Assembly: GCF_042186555.1 (NCBI RefSeq) | Contig: NC_133332.1 | Location: 213,075,602 to 213,139,601, forward strand | Direction: 5' to 3' | Length of the DNA: 64,000 nt | Source of the DNA: Aquarana catesbeiana | Lineage: Eukaryota; Chordata; Amphibia; Anura; Ranidae | In this document: one piece after another, positions 1 through 11,015 of the stretch | How positions within the stretch are numbered: the stretch's first letter is position 1 | Layout: each line of letters opens with the position of its first letter | Translations under genes and position numbers: made by a program | The notes under the pieces: model-generated | What the model saw: the letters and a program-made list of their open reading frames with translations, nothing else | Told to the model about the DNA's origin: nothing | The model's database searches: none

Positions 1-335
1 AAAGTCATCCAACTTGTTCCCATATTCAGGGGGACAAGGGCCTCTTCCACACAACCCTAGTCTGGGGTTGTGGGGGGCTGCAGACAGGGGGCTTTACGGC
101 ATGTGGAAATCCCCTTTAAACTAGTGGGTACAAGGTACTTTGTGGTTGGTATTGGGCTGAGCCCAACATGCCCCAAAGGCAGACAGCTATGTTGAGAGCT
201 GTTCAGGAGGGGGTTGGGCGCTCGCTCTTCTCGCCCCTTTCCTAGCTGGACCTGTTGCATGCTCTGGAAAAGGATCTTGTTTGGATTGGTGAAGGCAGCC
301 CACAGCCTTTTGAGAGTGTAGTGAAGTGTGAAGTT
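1..335 (-). repeat. Fragment of the GC-rich module shared by several elements here
   Basis: The stretch carries, in order, the same landmarks as 3200-3450 and 8340-8470: an 'ACAAGGGCCTCTTCC' block, a G-rich block, 'CCCAACATGCCCCAAAG', a 'TTCAGGAGGGGG' block and 'GCGCTCGCTC'. It is diverged and lacks terminal inverted repeats, so it is an old fragment that runs off the left edge. It lies in DBH intron 1. Confidence 0.7.
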
Positions 336-480
336 CCCCTTTAAACGCAAAAGCTAGCTAAAGGAAATCATATGCATTAGAGGGGGAGCCAAGAGCATTG
401 GAGAATGTAGTGGAGTGTGGAGTTCTCCTTTAAAAGCAAAAGCTAGCCAAAGGAAATCATATGCATTAGAGGGGTTGCCC
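314..480. repeat. Two-copy tandem duplication, period about 89 bp
   Basis: A unit containing 'AAAGCTAGC' and 'GGAAATCATATGCATTAGAG' occurs twice, near 316-385 and 405-475, with a few substitutions. The function is unknown. Confidence 0.7.
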
Positions 481-1699
481 TCCAGGCCTTAAAAAATGAG
501 CTAGAGGGGCAGAGTCATTTTACATAATTTTAACAAGGTACATGTCACATGTTGGCAACGTAACATGCTCATATGACTTGTGTGCAAATCTCAGAAAAAA
601 AAACACATAAAGATGAACTAGCTTAAAAAAAATTAGTCTGAGTTACGTATTTCTACTAAGATTAGAGGTGTGCCTTTACTATGCATGCAACTGCATGTAC
701 ATTGCCTAACATTTACTAAGATTTCAGGCGCGCAATGTAAAAACCCATGTTAACAGGCGCAAGAGCTGCTTGCACATGCGCAATGCTTACATGGATCTCA
801 CGCAGTTCTAAACGTACTTCCAGGTGCAGCAGGTTATCTCGGAAAAAGTTACTTTCTCATTTTATTTTGGGCATGTCTGTTACTTGGGCAGTTGTTACTA
901 AACTTCCTGTCGTAAATATGGAAATGTGCGTTGCCCCTCGCCGTGCGCCTCTACTGATGGCACACTACTTTACATTAGCCCCACAGTCTGGCAAATAAGG
1001 TTTTCATTCTGTGAACTTACAATCATGTCGTCAAATATTGGTTTAGATGTTACAATGGCTTCTTTATCAACATGAAAAACAGCAGCCATTTGGTCACTTG
1101 ACATAAGAAAAACAAGAAAACAACTCACAAAATGTATTCTGTGAGTGCCAACAGATGTGCCTGGAACAGGCACCACCTCCTGGCTGCTGTCAGTGGGTAT
1201 AAATGATACCATCTCTCCTCTCTGTTCAAATTAGCTAGTAGGAATACACATCTGCAAGCAACAGATTTCTTGGGAGTCTATGGTTAGCAATCTATTCACC
1301 AGCAACCAGATTTAACCAGTTCATAGCAATTCTCTGAGAATTTATGAAGAAATGTTGCAATCTGGCATTTGTGTCCTTTTTCTATCAGTTGAATAATTGT
1401 CTATTTTTCATGTAAGATGATCAAACCATCCAATGAAATATGCATTTATTCTACTTGGGAGCTTTGTTTGGATACTGACACTGTCCTGCGTGATCTTTTT
1501 GAATAAATTGTTCCTGTGACAATCTGATAATTTAACGAAACAGCTGGTCAAGTCTGGCCAGCACTGTTATATGTCTTTGGCTTATGTAACTAAAAAAACA
1601 GCAAATGCAAGAAAATATTCTGTAATTTTGTGTGAGAGTTAAACAGTAATAAAAATATTTTGCAGGTTTCAGATGCATCATGCTGTATGCAAAGGGCAG
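481..1699. other. Intronic sequence, nothing recognised
   Basis: AT-rich, apparently unique sequence of DBH intron 1. I see no exon, transposon terminus or RNA gene here. The short open frames lack codon structure or homology I can recognise. Confidence 0.5.
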
Positions 1700-1702
1700 T
1701 AA

Positions 1703-3852
1703 GGCTGGGTTCACACTGGTGCGACACGACAGCCGTCCTACTTTGGATCCGACTTTGCCCTGCGACATGAAGCCGGCATGTGTCCGACTTTCAATGAACG
1801 GGGATCCGACTTGGATCCCCGCCAATGCCGGCACTGTGTTTTGTATGAATCTTTAGGGGGGAACTCCGCGCCAAATTTTAAATAAAAAACCGGCATGGGT
1901 TCCCCCTCCAGAGGCATACCAGGCCCTTGGGTCTGGTATGGACCTTGAGGGGAACCCCCTACGCCGAAAAAACGGCGTGGGGGGTCGCCCCCAATCCATA
2001 CCAGACCCTTATCCGAGCACGCAGCCCGGCCGGACAGGAATGGGGGTGGAGACGAGCGAGCGCCCCCCCCCTCCTGAACCGTACCAGGCCGCATGCCCTC
2101 AACATGGGGGGTGGTGCCTTTGGGGAGGGGGGCGCGCTGCGGCCCCCCCACCCCAAAGCACCTTGTCCCCATGTCGATGAGGACAAGGGCCTCTTCCCGA
2201 CAACCCTGGCCGTTGGTTGTCGGGGTCTGCGGGCGGGGGGCTTATCGGAATCCGGGAGCCCCCTTTAATAAGGGAGCCCCCAGATCCCGGCCCCCCACCC
2301 TATGTGAATGAGTATGGGGTACAGCGTACCCCTACCCATTCACCTAGGAAAAAAGTGTCAATTTAAAAAAAAACACTACACAGATTTTTAAAGCATTTTA
2401 TTAGACAGCTCCGGGGGTCTTCTTCCGACTTCGGGGGTCTCTCCGGTTCTTCTCCACGCTCTCCGGATCTTCTGCCGGGCTCCTCCGCTCTCTTCTGCTC
2501 TTTTGCCGCTCTTTTGCTAAAGCGGAGGAGCCCGGTCTTCAATCTTCTGCCTTCTGCCTTCTGCCTTCTGCCCTCTTCTCCTGATGTTGACACGACGCTC
2601 TCTGGGGCTAGAATGCTCTCTGTGCGCTCTGCTCTGACTTATATAGGCGGTGACCCCGCCCCCTTATGCCGTCACAGTCCCTGGGCATGCTGGGACTGTG
2701 ACGTTTTAGGGGGCGTGGTCATCACCCGATGACCACGCCCCCTAAAACGTCACAGTCCCGGCATGCCCAGGGACTGTGACGGCATAAGGGGGCGGGGTCA
2801 CCGCCTATATAAGTCAGAGCAGAGCGCACAGAGAGCATTCTAGCCCCAGAGAGCGTCGTGTCAACATCAGGAGAAGAGGGCAGAAGGCAGAAGGCAGAAG
2901 ATTGAAGACCGGGCTCCTCCGCTTTAGCAAAAGAGCGGCAAAAGAGCAGAAGAGAGCGGAGGAGCCCGGCAGAAGATCCGGAGAGCGTGGAGAAGAACCG
3001 GAGAGACCCCCGAAGTCGGAAGAAGACCCCCGGAGCTGTCTAATAAAATGCTTTAAAAATCTGTGTAGTGTTTTTTTTTTAAATTGACACTTTTTTCCTA
3101 GGTGAATGAGTAGGGGTACGCTGTACCCTATACTCATTCACATAGGGTGGGGGGCCGGGATCTGGGGGCTCCCTTATTAAAGGGGGCTCCCGGATTCCGA
3201 TAAGCCCCCCGCCCGCAGACCCCGACAACCAACGGCCAGGGTTGTCGGGAAGAGGCCCTTGTCCTCATCAACATGGGGACAAGGTGCTTTGGGGTGGGGG
3301 GCCGCAGCGCGCCCCCTCCCCCAAAGCACCAACCCCCCCATGTTGAGGGCATGCGGCCTGGTACGGCTCAGGAGGGGGGGGGGGCGCTCGCTCGTCCCCA
3401 CCCCCATTCCTGTCCGGCCGGGCTGCGTGCTCGGATAAGGGTCTGGTATGGATTGGGGGGGACCCCCACGCCGTTTTTATCGGCGTAGGGGGTTCCCCTC
3501 AAGGTCCATACCAGACCCAAGGGCCTGGTATGCTCTTGGAGGGGGAACCCATGCCGGTTTTTTATTTAAAATTTGGCGCGGAGTTCCCCCTCAAGAACAT
3601 CTGAGCACAAGTCGCGTGCCAAAGTCGGATCATGCAAGACGGCAATCCGACTTTGATCCGACTTCAATGATAGTCAATAGACTGAAGTAGGATCAAAGTC
3701 GGACCAAAGTAGTACAGGGAGCATTTCTAAAGTCGGAACGACTTGTGTCGGACCAGTTAGGACGGCTCCCATAGGGAAACATTAAATTTCACACGTCATG
3801 CGACATGAGCTCCCAATGTCGGAGCGTTTGTCGGACCAGTGTGAACCCAGCC
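1703..3852. mobile_element. Fold-back PIF/Harbinger-type non-autonomous transposon
   Basis: The element starts GGCTGGGTTCACACTGGT and ends with its reverse complement (ACCAGTGTGAACCCAGCC). It is flanked by TAA at 1700-1702 and 3853-3855, the 3-bp TSD typical of PIF/Harbinger. The two halves are nearly complete inverted copies of about 1.05 kb meeting near 2727, so a single strand could fold into a long hairpin. Subterminal regions carry many AAGTCGGA-type motifs, possible transposase-binding sites. No transposase is present. Each arm contains the promoter, purine-rich and polyadenylation module described separately. Confidence 0.8.
2638..2813. promoter_or_regulatory. Palindromic bidirectional promoter-like core
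   Basis: The centre of the fold-back element has TATATAAG facing outward on both sides: minus strand 2638-2645 and plus strand 2806-2813. Each is preceded by a GGGGGCGGGG-type GC box, and TGACGT half-sites (CRE-like) lie around the symmetry centre. Each arm then has about 230 bp of purine-rich GAAG sequence ending in AATAAA (plus 3042-3047; minus 2397-2402) and a T-rich tract. Promoter activity is inferred from motif order only. Confidence 0.55.
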
Positions 3853-4270
3853 TAACTCAAAGAAACCAGACTCCTGCTAGACAGATGTAGTAAAGTTAGT
3901 TAATTTGTTAATTTCGGATGATTTCTGATTGGTTGTTTTTGCTTACTGAACTTTGCACATAGCCATGGATTTTTATTATAATACAGGATTTACTGTATAC
4001 AGTTTGCACAGTGCTTTACAACATAGATTACTGAATGACTTTCTTAAATATACAAAATACAGTGCCTTGAAAAAGTATTCATACTTAAAATATTCCACAT
4101 TTTGTCATGTTACAACCAAAAACCTAAATGTATTTTATTGGGATTTTATGTGACAGACCAACACAAAGTGGCAAATAATTGTGAAGTGGAAGGAAAATGA
4201 TAAATGGTTTTCAAATTTTTTTACAAATAAATATGTGAAAAGTGGGTGTGCATTTGTATTCAGACCCCTT

Positions 4271-4676
4271 GAGGCTGCTTTCACACTGAGGCACTTTGCA
4301 GACGCTAAAGTGCTAAAAATAGGGCCCGCAAAGCTCCCTGAAAGAGCCGCTCGATGCACTCCAATGTGAAAGCCCCGAGGGCTTTCACACTGGAGCGGTG
4401 CGCTTGCAGGGCGGTCAAAAAAGTCCTGCAAGCCACATCTTTGGAGCGCTGTATTTACCGCTCCTAAAGCGTCCCTTCCCATTGAAAACAATGGGGCAGC
4501 GCTGCAAACCCGCCAGCAAAGCGCCGCTGCAGTGGTTTTAACCCTTTTTCGGCCATTAGCGGGGGTTAAAACCGCCCCACTAGTAGCTGAATAGCGCCGC
4601 TAAAATGACGGTAAAGCGGCGCTATATTTAGCGCTGCTGTACCGCCAGCGCCCACACGCCTCAGTGTGAAAGTACC
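4271..4676. mobile_element. MITE nested in the Tc1 left end
   Basis: The left end GAGGCTGCTTTCACACTGAG and right end CTCAGTGTGAAAGTACC are imperfect inverted repeats. CTT flanks both sides (4268-4270 and 4677-4679) and the Tc1 sequence resumes after it. The interior is rich in GCGCC/GGCGC-type short inverted repeats and has no coding sequence. The 3-bp TSD would suit PIF/Harbinger, but the superfamily is uncertain. Confidence 0.65.
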
Positions 4677-4841
4677 CTTACTCTGATACCCTAACTAAAA
4701 TCTAGTGGAACAATCTGCCCTCAGAAGTCACCTAATTAGTAAATAGAGTCCACCTGTGTGTAATTTAATCTCAGTATAAATTCAGCTGTTCTGTGAAGCC
4801 CTTACAGGTTGGTTAGAGACCCTTAGTGAACTAACAGCATC

Positions 4842-5745
4842 ATGAAGGCCAAGGAACACACCAGACAGGTCAGGGATAAAGTTGTGGAGAAGTTTGAAGC
4901 AGAGTTAGGTTTTAAAAAAATATCCCAAGCTTTGAACATCTTACGGCGCACTGTTCAATCCATAATCTGAAAATGGAAAGAGTATGGCACAAATACAAAC
5001 CTACCAAGATACCACCTAAATTGACAGGCTGGGCAAGGAGAGCATTAAGCAGCCAAGAGGTCCATGGTAACTCTGGAGGAGCTGCAGAGATCCACAGTTC
5101 AGGTGGGAGAATCTGTCCACAGGACAACTATTAGTCATGCACTCCACAAATTTGGCCTTTAAGGAAGAGTGGCAAGAAGAAAGCCATTGTTGAAAGAAGG
5201 CCATAAGAAGTCCCGTTTGCAGTTTGTGAGAAGCCATGTGGGGGACACAGCAAATGTGTATGAAAAGTGCTCTGGTCAGATGAGACCAAAGTTGAACTTT
5301 TTGGCAAAACGCTATGTGTGGGGGAAAACTAACACTGCACATCACCCTGAATACACCATCCCAACCGTGAAACATGGTGGCAGGGACAGGGAAGCTGGTC
5401 AGAGTTGATGGGAAGATGGATGGAGCCAAATACAGGGCAATCTTAGAGGGAAACATGTTAGAGTCTGCAAAAGACTTGAGACTGGGGCGGAGGTTCACCT
5501 TCCATCAGGACAACGACCCTAAACATACAGCCAAAGCTACAATGGAATGGTTTAGATCAAAGAATATTCATGTGTTAGAATGGCCCAGTCAAAGTCCAGA
5601 CCTAAATCCAATCGGGAATCTGTGGCAAGACTTGAAAATTACTGTTCACAGACGCTCTTCATTTAAGCTGACAGAGCTTGAGCTATTTTGCAAAGAAGAA
5701 TGGGCAAAAAAGGTGGTTCTACAAAGTATTAACTCATGGGGCTGA
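4842..5745 (+). pseudogene. Tc1-like DDE transposase pseudogene
   Basis: Translation from the ATG at 4842 starts MKAKEHTRQVRDKVVEKF, a helix-turn-helix N-terminus of the Tc1 family. It then breaks up through several stops and frameshifts between about 4960 and 5370. The catalytic region is readable: SDETKVELFG (near 5273), QDNDPKHTAK (near 5506-5540) and QSPDLNPIGNLW (near 5590-5625). In Tc1 transposases the last motif carries the third catalytic acid as glutamate after NPI. Here the codon at 5614-5616 is GGG (glycine), so the copy is dead even apart from its frameshifts. The frame ends at 5745 after a normal-looking C-terminus. Confidence 0.9.
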
Positions 5746-5952
5746 ATACAAATGCATGCCACACTTTTCACATATTTATTTGTAAAAAAAATGTTGAAAC
5801 ATTTTATCATTTTCCTTCCACTTCACAATTATGTGCCACTTTGTGTTGGTCTATTACATAAAATCCCAATAAAAGACAATTACGTTTTTGGTTGTAACAT
5901 GACAAAATGTGGAAAATTTCAAGGGGTATGAATACTTTTTCAAGGCACTATA

Positions 5953-6621
5953 GCTTTCAATTTTATAGTGAAAATATATCTACAGTTACTTTTGATTTGG
6001 TAAACATCCATCATTTTTTTCCATTATTTCATATTTTTGTGATAAAGAAAAGCATTTAAAATACAAAGCTCTACCTTGCATGTGATTATCCAAATTGTTC
6101 ATATACGTTCATATGAAAAGGAGTATAAATGAATAGCACTTTAGACAAAAATTATATTTTATATGCCTAAAATAAACATAATTTTCCACAGCTGATTACT
6201 CAGTAAAAGCATTATGAAATAAAAGCCTAAAACCGACTTAAACTGTTCCATAAATTCTACAGCAGCCACATTCTGTGGCATGAGTGACAGATTCACAAGC
6301 AAATGTTCTCTAGTTTTTGTGGACAGTGTAGTGTATATGCTTGGACTTGTGATCCCATAGCACCTGCAGAGCCGCATAGGAGTGAATGTATGGAAAGACT
6401 CTGTATGAGGAATATTCTATTATATAAGGGAGAACTCTAGTGTCTACTAGACCTACTTCACAGCAATGTTTTCCATGTAATACTTTTTAGCAGGGTTAAA
6501 AGAGGCACACAAGGGCAATGTTTAAGGACATGCTCTATTGAATCACTTAAAGAAATTTATAAGCAAACCAGTCACTGAAAGTACCCCTTCCTACAGAACA
6601 TATAAAAGATAATAAACAGTT
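5953..6621. other. DBH intron 1, nothing recognised
   Basis: AT-rich sequence between the Tc1 right end and the DBH splice donor. I found no exon, repeat terminus or RNA gene. Confidence 0.5.
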
Positions 6622-6627
6622 ACTTAC

Positions 6628-6963
6628 GCCAAAGAAGGAACTCAGTCCATCACTCCATAAAACTGCCATATCGGCTCCTTCAAACTCCCCCCGGTCGGAC
6701 ATCCCAAAAATAATTCCATATTTCAGGTCCTTGATAAGGATCTGGAAATGCACCACTTTTTCTGAGTAGCTGACATTCCAAAAAAGACGGAGCGACCCTT
6801 GAGGATCCAGGGGGACGCTGTAGGGAAAGGAGCTGTCCACAGAGGCTGTTCCATGGAGGGAGACCATGAGAAGCGCTAAAAAAAGGCCAATCATGGTGAA
6901 ATAGATGGGGACAACCTTTCTGATCTGCAGGTGAGATGGGCAGGAGAGCTTCCTGGTCGCCAT
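6628..6963 (-). CDS. dbh: Dopamine beta-hydroxylase, first coding exon
   Basis: DBH is the copper- and ascorbate-dependent monooxygenase that converts dopamine to noradrenaline inside secretory vesicles. This exon gives 112 codons in phase 0, from the ATG at 6963 to a GTAAGT donor read on the minus strand at 6627-6622. An in-frame TAA lies two codons upstream, which fixes the start. Residues about 18-38 (starting VVPIYFTMIGLFLALLMVSL) form one hydrophobic segment, matching the uncleaved signal-anchor of DBH. Residues about 46-112 start the DOMON domain and contain PLDPQGSLRLFWNVSY and GMSDRGEFEGAD, which I recognise as DBH rather than the paralogue MOXD1. No later exon is visible at lower coordinates, so exon 2 lies beyond the left edge. 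There is no stop, frameshift or missing key residue within the exon. Confidence 0.93.
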
Positions 6964-6999
6964 CAGTTAGGATACAGAGGCAGACCATAGAAGAGCGAC

Positions 7000-7140
7000 T
7001 TTTTATACCTCAGTGAATCTGTGCTGGTGTGGTCAGCGTAGTTCTGTAATCACATTTGGCTGATCACAAATCTCATTCTGCATTTGGGCCCTCAGGTCAT
7101 GCAGGCCTCATTGGCTGCCACACGATGATAGGCCTTAATT
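7000..7140 (-). promoter_or_regulatory. dbh: DBH core promoter region
   Basis: On the minus strand a TATAAAAA box occupies 7007-7000, about 37 bp upstream of the ATG at 6963. Transcription would then start near 6970-6978, leaving a very short 5' leader. A CCAAT box is read at 7114-7110. TAAT-core sites suited to homeodomain proteins occur near 7047 and 7135-7140; PHOX2 regulation of DBH is established in mammals, but its relevance here is inference. An ATG at 6988 in another frame would fall upstream of the expected start site. Confidence 0.6.
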
Positions 7141-7199
7141 GCCTTGGCAGGTTTAAAGTGACTTTTACAGGCTGTGATGTCTCTAAAAGACAGCTGCTG

Positions 7200-8256
7200 C
7201 CAAAATTCACTTCCTCACCTGTGATAGAAGGTTTTAGTTTAATGTCAGTCTGCAGATGAGTGTTGTCTAGTTTGACCATGTTCTTCTGAATCTGGTGTCA
7301 AACATATGTCCAAAGCTCCAAAGTGTCCCTCATTTGGAGGGACTGTTCCTCTTTTTGAAACAAATCCCCCTGTCTCTCATTCATTCCTCCTCAAGTGTCC
7401 TCTCTTTTGGTGTACAGATGTAAATACATACATGTACTATTTAACTGCCACAGTAGTTTGTATTCCAGTAAACTTTCCAGACATCCTGCAGATTACTTTA
7501 TTTGTTATTTGTAAATGCTAACATAAAGGCAAGTAGTGTTAAAAAAAACCTAGTAGGAATAAACCTGGCCATACACACATAAATGTTTCTCATTAAGACT
7601 GTGGGATGAACAAAAAAAAATCTAACAGATTCCTCCATGCATGCCAAATAGTCCAGATGGATGAATTTTCTACTGTATTGTGTTACTGTATTCTGAGAGC
7701 CAGTGCCACTGGTTCTCAAAATACCTATACAGTAGCTGCATCTAATTGGATGCAGGTGCTATTTAGCTGGCAATTTTCCACTCAGCTGCTTCAATTTTTC
7801 AATTGAAGGATATCCGGCATAATGGTGCCAACAGGGCCATCCACAGGTTTGCTCCACGTATAGCCAAATTAAGAGACAATATTTGCTCTTTCATTTTTAA
7901 TAGTGATTGATTGGGGTGTGACAATGGTGTGTCCTTTGTCTAAATACCCTGTGTTAAAAAGAGTCTCTTTTTTTCCATCTTTTAAAATTGTAAGGCATAC
8001 CTTTACCTATAAGTACCAGCAGATGCCCCTGGCCGACCAAGAACATTTGAGAAATGAATTGATCAATACTGTAACTCCTACAAGTGTGTCTTTCCTTCTT
8101 CATAGTATAAGGGTGAACCAAACATTTACTTTTATGCATAAAGATCCTGAAAATGTCCTCCATCAAACATCTGATTGTCATCTGAGGTCTATGGCTTAAA
8201 GCTAGTCAAAAAGGCTGGATTATGTAATGTCTGTATGTTCTGCCCATTATCACAGG
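7200..8256. other. DBH 5' flank, nothing recognised
   Basis: AT-rich intergenic sequence with no exon, transposon terminus or RNA gene that I can recognise. Confidence 0.5.
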
Positions 8257-8587
8257 TTGACCACTAGGGATGGTCCCGATGTTCGAGTCGAACATAAGTT
8301 CGACTCGAACATAGGGTGTTCGCCAAATAGCGAACAATTTGCCCCCCAAAGCACCTTGTCCCCGTGTTGATGGGGAGAAGGGCCTCATCCCCACAACCCT
8401 TGCCGGTGGTTGTGGGGGTCTGCGGGCGGGGGGCTTATCGGAATCTGGAAGCCCCCTTTAACAAGGGGACCCCCAGATCCCGCCCCCCCCTGTGTGAAAT
8501 GGTAACGGGTTACAAATGTACCCCTACCATTTCACAAAAAATATGTGACAATGGTAAAAAACACAATACACGCCTTGGGACAAGTCC

Positions 8588-8800
8588 TTTATTAAAAAAT
8601 AAATAAATAAAACTGTCCCACGGAGTCTTCTTCTTCTTCTTCTCGCGCTCCGAAAAAAAAAGCCACACGTTGCCTACAATCTGCCTCCATGGGAGGCACC
8701 CGCCGGAATGACCGGCCACTCTCAGGTGACAGCTCTTTTATAACTGAGGGCGGGGCCACATGATGACGTCGCTGGGTGACCCCACCCCCCTCTGACGCAC
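8588..8800 (-). promoter_or_regulatory. Promoter-like core and poly(A) unit inside hAT copy A
   Basis: Read on the minus strand: a GC box, a TGACGTCA-like CRE near 8763-8770, TATAAAAG at 8742-8735, a purine-rich run of GAAGAA repeats near 8640-8620, AATAAA at 8593-8588, then a T-rich tract and a hairpin (8490-8536). The order is the same as in the fold-back element at 2638-3142. Activity is inferred. Confidence 0.5.
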
Positions 8801-9049
8801 GGGGACATCCCTATGGCTTTCCCATGGCATCAGAGGGGGGTGGGGCCACCCGGTCCGTCCCCCTCTGACGCACGGGGACATCCCTATACTGTAGCTTCCC
8901 AGTAGCGTCAGAGGGGGGCGGAGTCACTCGGCTACCCCAAAGCACCCTCCCAATGTTGAGGGCATGTGGCCTGGTATGGTTCAGGAGGGGGAGCGCTCTC
9001 TTGTCCCCCCCTCTTTTCCTGTGGCCTGTCAGGTTGCGTGCTCAGATAA

Positions 9050-9415
9050 GGGTATGGTATGGACTTTTGGGGGGACCCCACGCCATTTTTTAAAAAAATT
9101 TTGCGCGGGGTTCTCCCTTAAAATCCATACCAGACCTGAAGGGTCTGGTATGGATTTTGAGGGGGACCCCCTCGCCATTTTTCTTTTAAATTTTGGCGTG
9201 GGGTTCCCCTAATATCCATACCAGACCTGAAGGTGTGGTATGGACTTTTGGGGGGACCCCACGCCATTTTTAAAAAATTTTGCGCGGGGTTCTCCCTTAA
9301 AATCCATACCAGACCTGAAGGGTCTGGTATGGATTTTGAGGGGGACCCCCTCGCCATTTTTTTTTTTAATTTTGGTTCGGGGTTCCCCTATGGGGGAATC
9401 CCATGCCATTTTTAT
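9050..9415. repeat. 182-bp tandem duplication with internal inverted repeats
   Basis: A block starting GGTATGGACTTTTGGGGGGA at about 9054 recurs at about 9236. Each block contains CCATACCAGACC and GGTCTGGTATGG in opposite orientation, so each can fold on itself. Confidence 0.75.
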
Positions 9416-9904
9416 CAATGAACTTTTATGTGTATTGCTGGGAGTCGGGACCGACAATTCATTATAGCCGCGGGTACTTTTAAATTACTTTTTTTCCTTT
9501 AGAAATGTCATTTTGCTCTCCGACTGTTGTAAACACGGGAAAAAAGCACTACTTTACAGGCATACTATAGACACCCCCCAGGTAAGAAATTTAAAGGAAT
9601 ATTACATTTTTATTGTTTCACTTTAAGCATTATTAAAATAACTGCTCCCATTTTAAAACTTTTTTTTGCATTAATACATGTCCCCTGGGGCAGGACCCGG
9701 GTCCCCAAACACTTTTTAAGACAATACCATGCATATAAGCCTTTAAAATTAGTACTTTTGATTTTTCATGTTCGTGTCCCATAGACTTTAACGATGTTCG
9801 CGTGTTCGAACAAATTTTTTGCCTGTTCGTATATTTTGGTGCAAACCGAACCGGGGGGTGTTCGGCCCATCCCTATTGACCACTCTCAGAAGTATCAGAA
9901 AGCT

Positions 9905-10545
9905 GATATAAATCACTATTGTGCTTTTCTGTGATAAGCAGCAGCTGTAAAGTCTGCCAGTGCTGTCATAACAACACCAGGAGGGGAGAAGACAGCACCG
10001 GGAGAAGACAGCGGCGTAAGAAGATGACGGCACCGGGAGAGAAGGCTGCAGGAGAGACAGCGGCGGGAGAAGACAGCTCAGAGTTATTTTGCTAATAAAG
10101 GACTTGTCAAAAACCGTTCTGTTGTTTTTTTTACATTTCACTGGTTTTTCAGGTGAATGGGTAGAGGTACGATGTACCCGATACCCATTCACATGGGGGG
10201 GGCGGGATCTAGGGGCCCCCTTTTAAAGGGAGGCTTCCAGATACCGATAAGCCCCCTGCCCACAGACTCCTACAACCACCGTCCAGGGTTGTCAGTAAGA
10301 GGCCCTTGTCCTCATCAACATGGGGGCCCCCACCCCAAAGCACCCACCGCCCCCATGTTGACGGCATGCGGCCTGGTACGGTTCAGGAGGGGAGGGGGGT
10401 CTCGCATATCCCCTCCCTATCCTGACCTGCCGAGCGGCATGCTCGTATAAGGGTCTGGTATGGATCTTGAGGGGAACCCCACGCCATTTTTTAAAATTTT
10501 GGCTGGGGGGGGGGGGTCCTTTCTGAATCCATACTACACCTGAAG
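9905..10545 (+). repeat. Fragment of the shared purine-rich/poly(A)/hairpin module
   Basis: GGGAGAAGACAGC-type purine repeats (9970-10080) lead to AATAAA at 10094-10099, a GTTGTTTTTTT tract, a hairpin of the GTGAATGGGTA type (10151-10195) and the C/G-rich module landmarks to about 10450. I cannot find terminal inverted repeats, so this is a fragment adjoining hAT copy A. Confidence 0.65.
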
Positions 10546-11015
10546 GGGTTTTCCGCAATTCTGAAGGATTTTTTCGCAAATTTTTTTTTGCCTGCAATTT
10601 TTAATTTTTTTTACATTCAGATGTCAGTGGGGAAGCCCCCTGCTTAGCAGCCAGCTATATACAGTGTTAAAATAAAAAACGCAAAAGGCAAAACACATCA
10701 AAAATCGCATCACAAACACAACACTTGCTTTTCTGGTGCCGTTCCATGGAAGTCTATTACCCGCAAATCAAAGGAAAAAAGTCACCAACCCTTTCCAAAA
10801 ACACACCGGCCACAAAACGTATAGATGTGAACTTGTACCATAGGAAACCATGTTAAATGGACTGTAGTGTGTTTCTGAAAACTGCAAAATGCACTAAAAA
10901 TGTATGGGTGTTGACCTAGGGTAACTGTACCTGAGTTTTTACTGCTCCCTGCACAAAATACTTGCTGCAGACTGCTACAAAGTAAATGAGGAGTAGAAAA
11001 AGCTTTTTTATAGAT

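Larger units (their letters stand above)
4060..5950 (+). mobile_element. Tc1/mariner element (decayed)
   Basis: The terminal inverted repeat begins CAGTGCCTTGAAAAAGTATT at 4060. Its complement ends at 5950, with TA dinucleotides at 4058-4059 and 5951-5952 as expected for Tc1 insertion. The TIRs extend about 120 bp inward as imperfect complements. The element encodes a broken transposase and is interrupted by a 406-bp MITE at 4271-4676. It sits in DBH intron 1, in the opposite orientation to DBH. Confidence 0.9.
8265..9875. mobile_element. hAT-type non-autonomous element, copy A
   Basis: The element is bounded by TAGGGATGG and its complement, with an identical 8-bp TSD TTGACCAC at 8257-8264 and 9876-9883; 8-bp duplications are diagnostic of hAT insertion. 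Subterminal palindromes based on TTCGAGTCGAAC repeat at the left end. The interior holds the shared GC-rich module, a promoter-like core on the minus strand and a 182-bp tandem duplication. There is no transposase. The same family recurs in inverted orientation at 26672-28874. Confidence 0.85.

Noticed and set aside
2902..3087. Basic small open frame in the purine-rich unit (KRAAKEQKRAEE type)
   Set aside because: It has no ATG, is mirrored in the other arm, and its Lys/Arg/Glu content follows from purine-rich DNA; the other module copies do not conserve it.
1..6600. Further DBH exons to the left of exon 1
   Set aside because: I looked on the minus strand for exon 2-like coding sequence (DOMON continuation) and found none; intron 1 seems to run past the left edge.
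6680..6988. Alternative frame starting at the ATG at 6988 across DBH exon 1
   Set aside because: It is out of frame with the conserved DBH sequence, and this ATG probably lies upstream of the transcription start.
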